Below are positions 1-10,693 of a stretch of 64,000 nucleotides of DNA, in pieces. How positions within the stretch are numbered: position 1 is the first letter of the stretch; every line of letters begins with the position of its first letter. A program made the translations under genes and the position numbers. The notes under the pieces were generated by a model. The model did not search any database and was not told the DNA's origin. It saw nothing but the letters and a program-made list of their open reading frames with translations. Origin of the DNA: Prorocentrum cordatum (Eukaryota > Sar > Dinophyceae > Prorocentrales > Prorocentraceae); contig CAUYUJ010014625.1 of NCBI GenBank assembly GCA_963575745.1, forward strand, positions 211,501 through 275,500, given 5' to 3'.

Positions 1-30
<30 letters not shown>
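1..30. repeat. (TA)n microsatellite at window edge
   Basis: Thirty bases of alternating T and A open the window; the tract may continue beyond it. Confidence 0.95.
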
Positions 31-33
<3 letters not shown>

Positions 34-299
34 GTTCCTCCAGGATTGCGCGAAGCGTCACAAAAGAGCGCCAGTTCGAAAATGCCACTCAGGCCAAAAC
101 GGGCCAGCCCCGTTGTACTTCACGGGCCACGGCCTGCAGCGCAGTCGCGCCCGGGGCAGCCGTCAAACGGAACATGCACAGCATCGGGCCGAATCCAGCC
201 GCAGCGACCGCGGGGGAGGCAAAGGGTCCACTTCGCGCCCGCTTTTCGAGCCGAGCCCAGCCGCCGACGAGGACTGGACGGAGGGGACGGACGGGAACG

Positions 300-1046
300 A
301 ACGGGTTCTGCGAATATTTCATGATCGGGCATTGTGATGATGCTGTTGGGCGGGCATGTCAAGCATCTGGGGCGCGGGGCGGACCTGGACCACCGTCTCG
401 GGCAGGCGTGGAAGGCGCTCGTGCGCCACCAGGGAAGAACTTATGTACAAAGCGCACAAATTTCGAGACAGGTCCTGGCTCTTCGATAGCGCCGTCTCGC
501 CCGTAGCTCTCTGCGCGGCATTGCGCTGGACGTTATACGGAGACCGTTGCAGGACAAACTTCGTGCGAGCACAACGACGCACGCGGAAGACGGCATTCAG
601 GGGTTCCGACTTGGCGATTCGTGGAGATATCGGACACAAGTTCCAGCAGCCTGGGCGGTGATACCACACCAATTCCATCAGATCATCACAGTGTGGAGTG
701 TTGGCGAAGTTGGGTTCAGCGTGGTACACGTAAAGTAAAGACGCGCATGGAGTCCTGGGGCGTGAAAGTTTGGTGCGTGTCGCTGCGCAAATTGCAATGG
801 AATGTTTGCGGCCGGATCGGAACGCTGCCGGCCGACATGCTGGCCAGCAACATTTTGTCCTGGGACCCAGATAGAAATTGCAGAGCACAGGGGCGAAGGC
901 CGCGCAGACCGCGGAAACGGTGGAGTGACGAGATCAGTGTATTTCTGAGTTCGCACGGCTTTGGTGTTTCACCAAACCCGTGGCAGAGCGCAGCAGCGAA
1001 TCCAGATTCGTGGCGAGCTTTGTTTGTTCAGTATTGTCAGATCTGA
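300..1046 (+). pseudogene. Relic of a non-LTR retrotransposon reverse transcriptase, C-terminal part
   Basis: The region reads as the thumb and C-terminal end of a LINE-type polymerase spread over at least three frames. Near 355-410 one frame gives VKHLGRGADLDHRLGQAWK; about 425-600 another gives RSWLFDSAVSPVALCAALRW, which matches the usual RLRLFDTTVTPTLLYG-type segment; 760-1046 gives LQWNVCGRIGTLPADMLASN, then a RRPRKRWSDEI segment of the kind that follows the RT domain in many LINEs, ending at a stop at 1046. The catalytic RT core and the endonuclease are not visible. It is a decayed fragment, unrelated in sequence to the element at 26-31 kb as far as I can see. The family call rests on motif order, not on a search. 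Confidence 0.6.
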
Positions 1047-1885
1047 AGTTTCACAGAGCAGCGCTGCGACGCGTGACCACCTCTCCCACGAACGGGGCGG
1101 GCTTCTGCCCGGCAGGGTGTCAGTTCAGTTCGGGGGGAAACCATAAACACACTCTCCGGTGCGGCAGGGTTGGTCTCCGGCACGGCAGGGTGCACTGTTA
1201 TCAGCTCAGGCCCGGCGCGGTTGGTGCCCAGAAATCATGAAGACAATCTCCAATGCATGGGGCGCACGTTCTTCGAGCGTGCTTGCACAGAACGCGCGCT
1301 TGCTGCCAAGCGTGATGCGCCCGAGGTTGGTCTATGAGCGTGCGGCCGATGAAGCGTGAAACGCAAGGAGGCGAAGAGAGGGACATACACAAGATGGGGA
1401 CAAGGGGCGACAGGAGAGGGGTCTTCCTCCTCTTCCAGGGGGGGTGGAGGAGCGCAAGAACGCGAGACGATTCGTGCCCCGCGCCTAGCGCAGCGCGAGG
1501 CGGGAACGCAGTTTCCGTTTCGGCCACCCACCTCCGTCTCGAGATCCGACTCTGGGAAAAAATGGCATCGCAAAGAATCACTATTCGTCTTTGTACTGCA
1601 AGGGGATTGTAATGCAACTTTAATCGTCGATTTCTTTCTTTTCGACGTCTTCGGCTCTTCGCTGCTTTTGGCATCCGAACACTGGGACCCGGGTCTGTCG
1701 GAATCCCGAGGGCCCAGGGAAGTCCCTTTGACGATGTTTTGACACAGCCTGCTGCAGTTGCACTGGTTTCCGGGGAGGCGTACACCCCATCCCTCTGCCG
1801 CATTTCCCGAGCTTGATAGATCCGTGAGGGCCCCAGGGCCAGAAACGAGGCAAGGACGCCCGTTGCGAAAAAGATGTGGCGCCAG
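1047..1885. other. No gene recognised
   Basis: GC-rich sequence with short overlapping open frames on both strands, none of which I recognise. No repeat family from elsewhere in the window was found. Confidence 0.4.
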
Positions 1886-2066
1886 TACAGTCGGGGCGCT
1901 GAAGAAGGAGCCCTTTTCGTTGGGGAGAGGCTCGGTGTTCCTTGATTGGTTCACAGTTTGCCTCAGGTTTGCCTTAGGTCTTCCATGGGAAGTCGAAGTT
2001 TCACTTCTGGAGAAAATGGTGCCTCTTTCCTCATCTAGGGTTCCTTAGGTCAACGCCCCGACTGTA
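1886..2066 (+). mobile_element. TIR element, family K (copy 1)
   Basis: Begins TACAGTCGGGGCGCTGA and ends with the reverse complement of TACAGTCGGGGCGTTGA, so the terminal repeats match at 16 of 17 bases. The 3' portion (GTTCCTTAGGTCAAxGCCCC) recurs at 20.92 kb and 10.70 kb. Length 181 bp, with no coding capacity. Confidence 0.7.
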
Positions 2067-2477
2067 TCTTTTAAGTCTGCGAGGGGCTTCTCCTGAACCT
2101 GCGGGCAACGAGGGAGGGAGGCCTCGCAGACCCAGCTCACCATGGCCGACCTGGTGGAGCCCACTGACCGCCCGCCGGCGCCGGTCACGCTGGACCTCCG
2201 CCCTGCGCGGCGTTCAGGGGCAACGTCGGGGGGGGGAAGGCTCAAGGGGTGACGCATCGACCCCCAATCGCCCACGGATCGCCGTCAGGGGCCCGATTGC
2301 TCACCCGATGGCCAGATTGAACGTGCGGATTTGCTATCGGGGGCCTGTCGCTGATCTGTCGCGCCGATGTCAGCTCGATGTCCCCCCTCCTTGGGCCAGT
2401 CCCCGCCGAAACGTTGCCCTGAAGGTATCCCAGGGACGACGAAGGGTCCGTGGTTGGGCTGCGTTTCGTGTCTGGCG

Positions 2478-2645
2478 TAAGGATGGGGTCATAGAAAGGG
2501 GTGGTACCGAATCTGCTGCATGCGCATGATTTCGGCTCCGCGGGCGTTTTCCTCGATATACTGGCGCCTCCACCGCCAGGCGCTGGAGAAATAAACCACG
2601 TGGGCTGATTCGGCAACACCTCTTTACACACGATGGAAAGTTCGG
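2478..2645 (+). mobile_element. TIR element, family B (copy 4, diverged)
   Basis: Shares the order of landmarks of family B: a GAAAGGGG start, CTGCTGCATGC, CTCGATA and a short hairpin with GCTGATTC. The ends have decayed. Confidence 0.5.
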
Positions 2646-2836
2646 CCCGAACACACACACACACATAGTCATTGATATTCGATACATTGTATGAAAATAG
2701 AGGAAGTGGAGGGGACGGGGGGAACCCATGAAATATGCACAACTGTTTGTCATCATGGAGTCTGTATCGATCCATTTGTGTCCCCCGAGGCCCTTTTATG
2801 ATTCGCTGGCCCTCCTTCACCACCGCCCCCGCTTCG

Positions 2837-3381
2837 TCCGACAAGATGATGATGATGAGGAGGAGGAGGAGGAGGAGGAGGAGGAGGAGGAGGAGGAAGA
2901 AGAGGGGGGAAGGAGGAGGATGAGGAGGAGGAGGAGGAGGAGGTTGAGGAGGAGGAGGTTGAGGAGGGGGAGGGGGAGGAGGAGGAGGAGGAGGAGGAGG
3001 AGGAGGAGGAGGAGGGGAGGAGGGAAGGGGGTGGAGGGGGAGGAGGGGGAGAAGAAGGAGGGAGGAGGAGGAGGAGGAGGAGGAGGAGGAGGAGGAGGGA
3101 GGGAGGAGGAGGAGAACGAGGACGAGACGAGGAGAGGGAGCAGGAGGAGGAGGGGGAGGAGGAGGAGGAGGAGGAGGAGGAGGGAGGAGGAGGGAGGAGG
3201 AGGGAGGAGGAGAGGAGGAGGAGGAGGAGGGAGGAGGAGGAGGGGAGGAGGAGGAGGAGGAGGGAGGGAGGAGGAGGAGGAGCAGGAGGAGGAGGAGGGA
3301 GGAGGAGGAGGAGGAGAGGACGAGGAGAGGGAGGAGGAGGAGGAGGAGGAGGAGGAGGAGGAGGAGGAGGAGGAGGAGGAG
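2837..3381 (+). repeat. (GGA)n tract, long and interrupted
   Basis: About 540 bp of nearly pure purine sequence built from GGA with GGGA and GAA interruptions. It is followed at 3538 by a TCC tract, so the two can pair as the arms of a large inverted repeat. Long open frames here encode only poly-Glu, poly-Arg or poly-Gly. Confidence 0.95.
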
Positions 3382-3537
3382 AGCTCTGGGGGAGGCGTGG
3401 GCTCTGGCGGACGGAGGCGGGAGGCGACTGCTCGGCGGAGTCGGGCGCAGAGGCCCGCGCGAGAGTCCTCCTGCAGGCGGCGCGGGGCGAGAGCGGAGCG
3501 CTGTCTCGGCGAGGTGAGCGGGAGTGGTCCTTCTCAT

Positions 3538-3771
3538 CCTCTTCCTCTTCCTCCTCTTTCTCTCCTCCCCTCCTCCCCCTCCTCTCCTCCGCCTCCTCCA
3601 CCTCCGCCTCCCCCTCCTCCTCCGCCTCCCCCTCCTCCCCTCCGCCTCCTCCTCCTCCTCCTCCTCCTCCTCCTCCTCCCCCTTTCCTCCTTTCCTCCTC
3701 CTCCTCCTCCTCCTCCTCCTCCCCCTCCTCCCCCTCCTCCTCCCCCTCCTCCTCCTCTTCCCCCTCCTCAG
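3538..3771 (+). repeat. (TCC)n tract
   Basis: About 230 bp of pyrimidine sequence, complementary to the purine tract upstream across a 156-bp GC-rich spacer. Confidence 0.95.
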
Positions 3772-4877
3772 GGTGCGCGGTGGAGGGTCTTTTGCACGAG
3801 TTCGCGCGCGGGGCCTGCACGCCATCCAGTGCATCCCGCGCGTTTTTCGTGCACGCCGCCATGGGCAGATGCTGGGCACGCCCCTTGACCCTGACGTGCC
3901 CAGTGGCCTCGGGGAGCGCGCCCCCCCCCCATCTGAGGCCCAGGCGTGCGCGTGCGGTCTGGCAGAGCAGGCACTGGCTATCTCATCAGACATTCAGGGG
4001 CGTGATGGGTCCCACCACAACCTTTCATGCACCGGCCGCTGCCACCGCCACTCCCGAGAGACCTCCATGCTATCGTAGGTTTTGGCATATTCAGCACAAC
4101 GTTTTCGAGGACGTTTCGGATCGTTCAGAATTGTCTTCTCATCCCCTAGCGTTCAAAGTGTGCGATCCACATTGGAACGGCTCCATCCATTCTCTCCACG
4201 CGTGTCGTGAGCTAGTTGTCGTTGCCCCCGTCGATCTGCGAAGGACCCCTGGGCGGATCATCAGCCTCTCGACACGGTGATAGGCCAGGTTGCTCAGATG
4301 TTGTTGTGCTCTCTGACGCCGCCGCCCAATGCTGCCGCTCGGATTGTCAGGCGTGGGCTCCCAAAGCTCAGTTCAGAGCCAGGTCTCCTGTTGCATTGTC
4401 CAGTCCTCCATCGACATTCGAGACTAGATGGTCCCATTATGTTGCTAGCTAGTCAGGGCTGAAGAGGATGGGGAGAAGAGCAGGAGGAAGGGAGCAATGT
4501 GAGGGGGGGGGCGAGATGGCAAAGTAATCGGGAGGAGACGATTCGAACCCAGAGAAGGACGGGAAGCATTCCTGACCAAGGGTGGGGTAAGTAATGGTAG
4601 GAGGGTGAAGGGGACGCGAGCGAGCACTACGGCACTTCATATAGTATTCACCACGAGGCCTTTTCGATTGGGCTGCCGATCGATCTATCGCAGGTACCGT
4701 GTTGACTGGTGTGTGCTGCCTGTTTCTGGCTTGCTGCAGCCTTCCTGTGTCCTTGCTTCGCTGTTTCGTATGTGGCAGGCGCGTTTTTTCGGGCGTAGCC
4801 CGAATTTGCGTCTTGGGAGATAAACTAATTGAATTAAGCTGAACTGGACTGAACTGACATGAACTGGGTTGACTGGT
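3772..4877. other. No gene recognised
   Basis: Single-copy-looking sequence without a convincing coding region or a repeat shared with the rest of the window. Confidence 0.4.
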
Positions 4878-5085
4878 CGCATCCGATAGGAGACGGTTTT
4901 ATTCTCGGCCGCCAAGGGCGCAACCTATGGCGCAACCGATCGGAGACGTTTTTTTTCTCGGCCGCCGAGGGCGCAATCTGTGGCGCAACCGATAGGGGAC
5001 TTTTTTTTCTCGGCCGCCGAGGGCGCCAACCTATGCCGCAACCGATAGGATACGTTTTTTTTTCTCGGCCGACGAGGGCGCCAAC
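4878..5085 (+). repeat. Tandem repeat, about 52-56 bp x 4
   Basis: Four consecutive units, each with CCGATxGGxGAC, a run of T, CTCGGCCGCCGAGGGCG and a CAACCTATGxCGCAA tail. Unit starts lie near 4881, 4937, 4989 and 5041. Confidence 0.85.
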
Positions 5086-5116
5086 ACGTTTATGTATGTG
5101 GCGTTGTTTTCTTCTT

Positions 5117-5690
5117 CTATCCTCTCAGGAGGGAAAGAAACACACAGACACAATTAATCGTCGACTTCCAGGAACAGATGGGAAAGTATGGAAAGTGGGG
5201 GGCAGACGAAAACCCAGAACATATGGGAAAATATGGGGACTCTTGTGATTTAATCGCTTCGCTCATTCCGCCGGCCCTCGAGCGCTCTATGGGGCCTCTT
5301 TGAAGCCTCTGGGGGGCCTCTTTGGGGCCTCCTAGGGGCCTCTTGGGGGCCTCTTGTGGGTCTCTTGGGGCTCCTAGGCGGCGTCTTGGGGCCCCCTTGG
5401 GCCTCTTGAGGAGCTCTTGGGGGCCTCTTGGGGCGGGGTAGTCGAGTGCACCCCCCTCGGAGGCCGCGATCCTCGTGAGGGGTGTCGAAAAAGGGCCCTC
5501 CAAACCATCTCTGAGTAGACCTGGTCGGGCTGCTGTCGAGATGCTTTTCGCCGGGGGACCCCCAGGGGCCGCCCCGCGCGCGCGAACTAGACATATTGTT
5601 AACCAGTTGCCGGAGATCTTGGCACGCCTCTGGCCCGTTGGGCCGGCGAGTTTGTGTCTAGTGATTTGTGTGTCCCTGGGCTCCTTCCTC
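5117..5690 (+). mobile_element. Dispersed repeat family E (copy 1), split by a GGCC-array element
   Basis: The left part (5117-5250) has ACACAGACACAATTAATCG and the AAATATGGGGAC segment typical of family E. The right part (5651-5690) has the TTTGTGTGTCCCTGGGC end seen intact at 17.99 kb. The interval between them is the separate element at 5252-5650. Confidence 0.7.
5252..5650 (+). mobile_element. GGCC-array element, copy 1
   Basis: Starts AATCGCTTCGCTCATTCCGC and ends with a conserved 3' block (GGGACCCCCAGGGGC, a GCGCGCGCGA run, ATTGTTAACCA, then CCCGTTGGGCC). Both ends recur at 9782-10693. The interior is an array of GGGGCCTCTTGGGGGCCTC units. It interrupts a family E copy, with possible TTGTG duplication at the junctions. 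Confidence 0.75.
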
Positions 5691-5695
5691 CTTTT

Positions 5696-5827
5696 CTTGG
5701 CATCGCTCGGACGTGTGCAATTTTTCTCGGCGAGAACCATCGAGGACCATCCTGGACCATCGAGCAAACAAAAGACACGCACGACACCGAAAGATGCACG
5801 GGAAATGGACGTCCGAGCGAGGGCAAG
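5696..5827 (+). mobile_element. TIR element, family C (copy 1)
   Basis: Starts CTTGGCATCGCTCGGACGT and ends in the near reverse complement (GACGTCCGAGCGAGGGCAAG). TTTT flanks both sides. 132 bp. Confidence 0.75.
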
Positions 5828-5832
5828 TTTTC

Positions 5833-6027
5833 TCGGGCCGGGCGAAAGGGGGGGATTGCGGAAGGGGGGGTTACGAATCTTGCTGCATGCAGCTGGTTTC
5901 GGCCTCACCGAGGGGCCCATTCCTCGATACATATCCGCCTCCGGCGCCTGGAGGCGCCGGGAAAATCAGCTACGTGAGCTGGTTCTCAAACCCCCCCTTT
6001 GCTACCCCCCCCTTTCGCCCGACCCGA
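5833..6027 (+). mobile_element. TIR element, family B (copy 1), with TSD
   Basis: Terminal repeats TCGGGCCGGGCGAAAGGGG and the reverse complement of TCGGGTCGGGCGAAAGGGG. Flanked on both sides by TTTTC, a 5-bp target duplication. Internal palindrome CTGCATGCAG. 195 bp. Confidence 0.85.
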
Positions 6028-6241
6028 TTTTCTGTCAGCCGCACCGGGGCGCCCTGAGCTCCCCGCCCGGCGCGCGGCGGCCCGCAGGCAGCGCGGTCGT
6101 GAACCCGCTCCTGCCGGAGCCCACGCAGACGCCGCCGCCCACCCAGGCGGGCGCGCGAGGGGCGAGGTGGGGAGGCCGGCCTCGGGGTCGTGGGCCCGGG
6201 GAGGACAAGGTATCCAATACCGCTACACTGCGCCCTTGGCC

Positions 6242-6374
6242 CTTGGCATCGCTCGGACGTGTGCATGTTTCCTTCGGCGAGGACCCTCGAGGAGCATCCT
6301 TGATCATTTGGCGAAAAACCCACGCACAAAAAACCGAAACAAACACAGGGAATGGACGTCCGGGCGATGGCCAG
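6242..6374 (+). mobile_element. TIR element, family C (copy 2)
   Basis: CTTGGCATCGCTCGGACGT at the left end, ACGTCCGGGCGATGGCCAG at the right. Interior close to the 44.4 kb and 56.3 kb copies. 133 bp; no clear target duplication. Confidence 0.8.
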
Positions 6375-6380
6375 CGTGGG

Positions 6381-6558
6381 CCAGAGGAGGACAAGGTACC
6401 CATGCCTCTACACTTTCCCCGTTTTTTCCCTTTCTGGGCCTCCTCGGAGGCCCTCGTCGCTACCGCTGGGTTCTCCTCGAGCTCCTGGTCAGAACGCCCC
6501 CCAAGAGAGGTCTGGGGAGTCGCGGCATCGGTACCTCTTGGTTGCCCCAGGGAGGCGG
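6381..6558 (+). repeat. Dispersed repeat family S (copy 1)
   Basis: Contains GAGGACAAGGTACCCATxCC, CTTTCTGGGCCTC, TGGTCAGAACGC and a GTTTCCCCAGG-like end, in the same order as 40.44 kb and 58.28 kb. Confidence 0.7.
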
Positions 6559-7013
6559 GGGAGCCAGCCTCGGGCTCGTGGGACGTCGGTAGACCCCCCC
6601 CCCGGCATCCAAGCAGTGACGAGGCGTCCTGGCTTCCCGATTGGCCCGCCAAAGAGTGGCCAAGAGATTTTCGCGGTGTGCGCGCACTGTTAGCAGATCC
6701 TCTCTGGCCGAGACCGTCTTTGTCTGAACTCTCGGCTGCCTGCTGTTCTCGACCACCTCTGGGTTTCAGAGAGCACCTCGTGGCAGGCCAGGAGTCGCCG
6801 AGCGCGTTCCACTACTCGCACAGCGCCTGCTCGCAAGCGCTCGAAAAGCACATGCCTGCGTCGACGCTGCCTGTCGGCCTTGCGGCTCCTGGCCACCTTG
6901 CGAGCTGCTGCTCTGCGAGCAGTGGAGCGCGCTCGCCCAGAGGGGCTGCCCGGACGGCCGGTACCTGCTCGACGCAGGCCCCATCGCCGTGAACAAAACA
7001 AATCGCCTCCCTC
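6559..7013. other. Possible unassigned exon, otherwise nothing recognised
   Basis: About 6848-6990 (+) one frame gives a GC-rich, codon-like stretch including LLCEQWSALAQRGCPDGRY, ending at a TCC tract. I do not recognise the protein and there is no start, splice or stop evidence. Confidence 0.2.
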
Positions 7014-7135
7014 CCTCCTCCTCCTCCTCCTCCTCCTCCTCCTCCTCCTCCTCCTCCTCCCTCCTCCTCCTCCTCCTCCTCCTCCTCCTCCTCCTCCTCT
7101 TCCTCCTCCCACCTCCTCTTCCTCCTCCTCCCCTT
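7014..7135 (+). repeat. (TCC)n tract
   Basis: About 120 bp of TCC with a few CTT/CCC interruptions. Confidence 0.95.
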
Positions 7136-7256
7136 CCTGGTGCTGCTCCTTCTGGTGTCGCTTACGGCCCCCTGGTCGCACTGCACGGCTGGCATGGACG
7201 GCGCGCCCGGGGGAGAGGGTCGGGGCTTCTAGCGTTCAATCGGGCGTGCCCCTCTG

Positions 7257-7412
7257 CTGGAGGGACATTCGAAAATAGGGTTTACGAACTAGTCAGGGGA
7301 TTGTTTGTTTTAGGATTTTGTGTGTGTGTGTATCTTGAGGCATTTTTGTTCGCATTTTTGATTTGTTGCCCACAATCCGCATGTAGGGGAACATGCCCGA
7401 CCTAGTTCTAGG
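7257..7412 (+). mobile_element. TIR element, family D (copy 1, diverged)
   Basis: Shares GGACATTCGAAAATAG at the left and GTAGGGGAACATGCCCGACC at the right with the better copies at 44.2 and 47.1 kb. Confidence 0.5.
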
Positions 7413-7659
7413 GACATCGGTGAAAGGAGGGCCCCCGACACGGATATGCACCAACGAGTCTCGGTTTTCGCGCAATGGGGTGGAGATGCACAGTGAGCAG
7501 TTTGAATGAGGAACACATTTTTACCTAACAGCGAAGACTGGTAGGTTTCTAGTGGTGTCAAAAGAGAGCATCTGATGACTCCCCAGGGGGGTCTGGGCAG
7601 CCGTTGGGGAGCCGTTGGGGTTTTCCGGGGGGGATCGTTTTTTGCATACAGTCACACAC

Positions 7660-7975
7660 TTCGTGCTCTTCGACCTCCCAGAACTCCATTCCCCACATTC
7701 TGGGCCAGCATTTCGTGAATGTTTTGGATGCCCGGAGCCAACTGTAGGCCACTTCGTGCTCTTCGACTTCCCAGAACTCCATTCCCGGGCCACATTTTGA
7801 ATGCCCGGAGCCAACTGTAGGCCACTTCGTGCTCTTCAAGTTGTAGGCCACTTCGTGGTGTTCGAGTTCCCAGAACTCCATTCCTGGGCATGATTTTGAA
7901 TGCCCGGAGCCAACTGTAGGCCATTTCGTGTTCTTCGAGTTCCCAGAACTCCATTCCCGGGCCACACTTTGAATG
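7660..7975 (+). repeat. Tandem repeat of about 73-100 bp, 4 units
   Basis: Each unit has TGAATGCCCGGAGCCAACTG, AGGCCACTTCGTGxTCTTCG and CCCAGAACTCCATTCC. One unit is a truncated duplicate near 7840. Confidence 0.85.
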
Positions 7976-9515
7976 CTGAGGCAGGCTGATGCTGAGGCTG
8001 AGGCAGGCTGAGGCTGAAGGCAGACTGAAGCTGAGGACGAGGCTGAAGGCAGACTGAGGCTGAGGCTGAAGCAGGCTGAGGCTGAGGCTGAGGCAGGCTG
8101 AGGCTGAGGCTGAGGCAGGCTGATGCTGAGGCAGGCTGAGGCTGAGGCTGAGGCTGATGCAGGCTGAGGCTGAGGCAGGCTGAGGCTGAGGCCGAGGCTG
8201 AAGGCAGACTGAGGCTGAGGCTGAAGCAGGCTGAGGCTGAGGCTGAGGCAGGCTGAGGCTGAGGCTGATGAGGCTGAGGCTGATGCTGAGGCAGGCTGAG
8301 GCTGAGGCTGAGGCTGATGCAGGCTGAGGCTGAGGCAGGCTGAGGCTGAGGCCGAGGCTGAAGGCAGACTGAGGCTGAGGCTGAAGCAGGCTGAGGCTGA
8401 GGCTGAGGCAGGCTGAGGCTGAGGCTGAGGCAGGCTGATGCTGAGGCAGGCTGAGGCTGAGGCTGAGGCTGATGCAGGCTGAGGCTGAGGCAGGCTGAGG
8501 CTGAGGCTGAGGCTGAAGGCAGACTGAGGCTGAGGCTGAAGCAGGCTGAGGCTGAGGCTGAGGCAGGCTGAGGCTGAGGCTGAGGCAGGCTGATGCTGAG
8601 GCAGGCTGAGGCTGAGGCTGAGGCTGATGCAGGCTGAGGCTGAGGCAGGCTGAGGCTGAGGCCGAGGCTGAAGGCAGACTGAGGCTGAGGCTGAAGCAGG
8701 CTGAGGCTGAGGCTGAGGCAGGCTGAGGCTGAGGCTGAGGCAGGCTGATGCTGAGGCAGGCTGAGGCTGAGGCTGAGGCTGATGCAGGCTGAGGCTGAGG
8801 CAGGCTGAGGCTGAGGCCGAGGCTGAAGGCAGACTGAGGCTGAGGCTGAAGCAGGCTGAGGCTGAGGCTGAGGCAGGCTGAGGCTGAGGCTGAGGCAGGC
8901 TGAGGCTGAGGCAGGCTGAGGCTGAGGCTGAGGCTGAGGCAGGCTGAGGCTGAGGCAGGCTGAGGCTGAGGCCGAGGCTGCAGGCAAACTCAGGCTGAGG
9001 CTGAAGCAGGCTGAGGCTGAGGCTGAGGCAGGCTGAGGCTGAGGCTGAGGCTGAGGCAGGCTGATGCTGAGGCAGGCTGTGGCTGAGGCTGAGGCTGATG
9101 CAGGCTGAGGGTGAGGCAGGCTGAGGCTGAGGCCGAGGCCGACGGCAGACTGAGGCTGAGGCTGAAGCAGGCTGAGGCTGAGGCAGAGGCAGGCTGAGGC
9201 TGAGGCTGAGGCAGGCTGATGCTGAGGCAGGCTGAGGCTGAGGCTGAGGCTGATGCAGGGTGAGGCTGAGGCAGGCTGAGGCCGAGGCTGAAGGCAGACT
9301 GATGTTGAGGCTGAAGCAGGCTGAGGGCGAGGCTGAGGCAGGCTGAGGCTGATGCAGGCTGAGGGTGAGGCTGAGGCAGGCTGAGGCCGAGGCTGAAGGC
9401 AGACTGATGTTGAGGCTGAAGCAGGCTGAGGGCGAGGCTGAGGCAGGCTGAGGCTGAGGCAGGCTGAGGCTGAGGCTGAGGCAGGCTGAGGCTGAGGCTG
9501 TGACTGCGACTGCTG
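7976..9515 (+). repeat. GAGGCT hexamer satellite with a 155-bp higher-order period
   Basis: The monomer is GAGGCT with variants (CAGGCT, GATGCT, AAGGCA). The marker AAGGCAGACT and its variants recur at about 8046, 8201, 8361, 8516, 8671, 8826, 8981, 9142, 9291 and 9396, so most steps are exactly 155 bp. The hexamer has no stop codon on the minus strand, which is why a 663-codon frame exists there (7558-9549) made only of Ser-Leu, Gln-Pro and Ala-Ser blocks. I do not call it a gene. Confidence 0.9.
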
Positions 9516-9781
9516 TTGCCACTGCGACTGCGATCGCGAATGCGACCACGACTGCGAGAACAGCAGAATTCTACAACAGGATTCGTATCTGAATCTTAAG
9601 GGGAATGCTTCCAGATATGCTCCTACACATCGCTGTTAGGTTGCTTTGCCGGGATAATTCCAAAAGGGGCTCGGTCGTTCCTTAGGTTTGCATGCGTTGT
9701 TTATCGTTCCTTATGCGTTATTTTTATGTATCGCTCCTTAATGCGTTATTCCTTGGAAAAGAGGGGCTTCGTTCCTAATTG

Positions 9782-10693
9782 AATCGCTTCGCTCATTCCG
9801 CCGGCCCATATTGCCTCGCCGCTGTCGTCTGTCGGGGTGTTGTTGTCAATGCGGTGCGGTTGGGCGGCTGCCATTTTTCGGAGGCGGTGGGTGGCGGGTC
9901 AGAGGCCTCACGGATGTTGGTTAGGCTCTCGTGGTTGGCCTCTCAGGGGCCTTTGGGAGGCAGTTTTGAATCCTCTTGGGGGCCGTGTTGGGGCCTCTTG
10001 GGGCCTTTTGGGGGCCTCTTGGGGCTTCTTGACATGCCTCTTGCGGGCCCCTTGGGGCCTCTTGGCGGCCTCTTGGGGTCTCCTGGGGGCCTCGTGGGGC
10101 TGAAGGCAGGACTTGTTGGTTCCTGGTCCTCTTCTTGGGCCCCTTTTGGGGCCGTTTTGGGGCTTTCTTGGGCCGTCTTGGGCGCCTCTTGGGCTGTTTT
10201 GGGGCCATCTTGGGCAGTCTTGGGGCCCTTGGAGGCTTCGTGGCCGTCTTGGGGCGGTCTTGGAAGCCTCTTGGGCCGTCTTGGAGCGCCGGTAAGCCGA
10301 AAAGGCGAGAACGCCAAAAACCATCAGAAACTAAAGGAAAATCATTAATTTCTGCCTCTGTGGGCCCTCTTGGGAGGTCTCTTGGAGGCCTCTTGGGACG
10401 TTTTGAAGGCGCTGTGGGTGGTCTGGGGGCAATATTTGGCGTCTTGGATCGCTCTTGGACCGTCTCGGACCATGCTGAGCTCTCTTGAAGGCCACATGAA
10501 GCGCTCCTGGAGCGCTCTTGGGAGCCTGCTGGGACCTGGCCAGGACCTGCCCGGGACCTGCCCAGGGTTTTGCTGGGACCTTGCGGGCGTTTCGTCCAGG
10601 GACCCCCAGGGGCGGCCCCGCGCGCGCGAGCTAGAAATATTGTTAACCACTTACGCGAGGTCTTAGCACGCCCTTGGCCCGTTGGGCCCGCGA
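9782..10693 (+). mobile_element. GGCC-array element, copy 2
   Basis: Same termini as copy 1 (AATCGCTTCGCTCATTCCGC; TTGTTAACCA then CCCGTTGGGCC). Interior 9940-10290 and 10360-10550 are GGCCTCTTGGGG arrays, separated by a core near 10292-10350 with CCAAAAACCATCAGAAACTA, which recurs in other arrays. It interrupts family K. Confidence 0.75.

Larger units (their letters stand above)
7523..9641 (+). mobile_element. 2.1-kb element with short TIRs carrying a hexamer satellite
   Basis: Left end ACCTAACAGCGA (7523-7534) is matched by its reverse complement TCGCTGTTAGGT at 9630-9641, with weaker similarity further in. It interrupts a family K copy. The interior holds a tandem array of about 73-bp units and then the GAGGCT satellite. 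No transposase was seen. Confidence 0.55.

Noticed and set aside
2242-3993. Open frames of 370-580 codons over the GGA/TCC region
   Set aside because: They are translations of microsatellites (poly-Glu, Arg, Gly, Ser, Leu, Pro) and exist on both strands at once.
4530-4560. GGTTCGAATC on the minus strand as a tRNA T-loop
   Set aside because: The bases around it do not form a T stem, and no acceptor or anticodon arm could be drawn.
7558-9549. 663-codon minus-strand frame
   Set aside because: The hexamer satellite has no stop codon on this strand in any frame; the 'protein' changes frame with each 155-bp unit.
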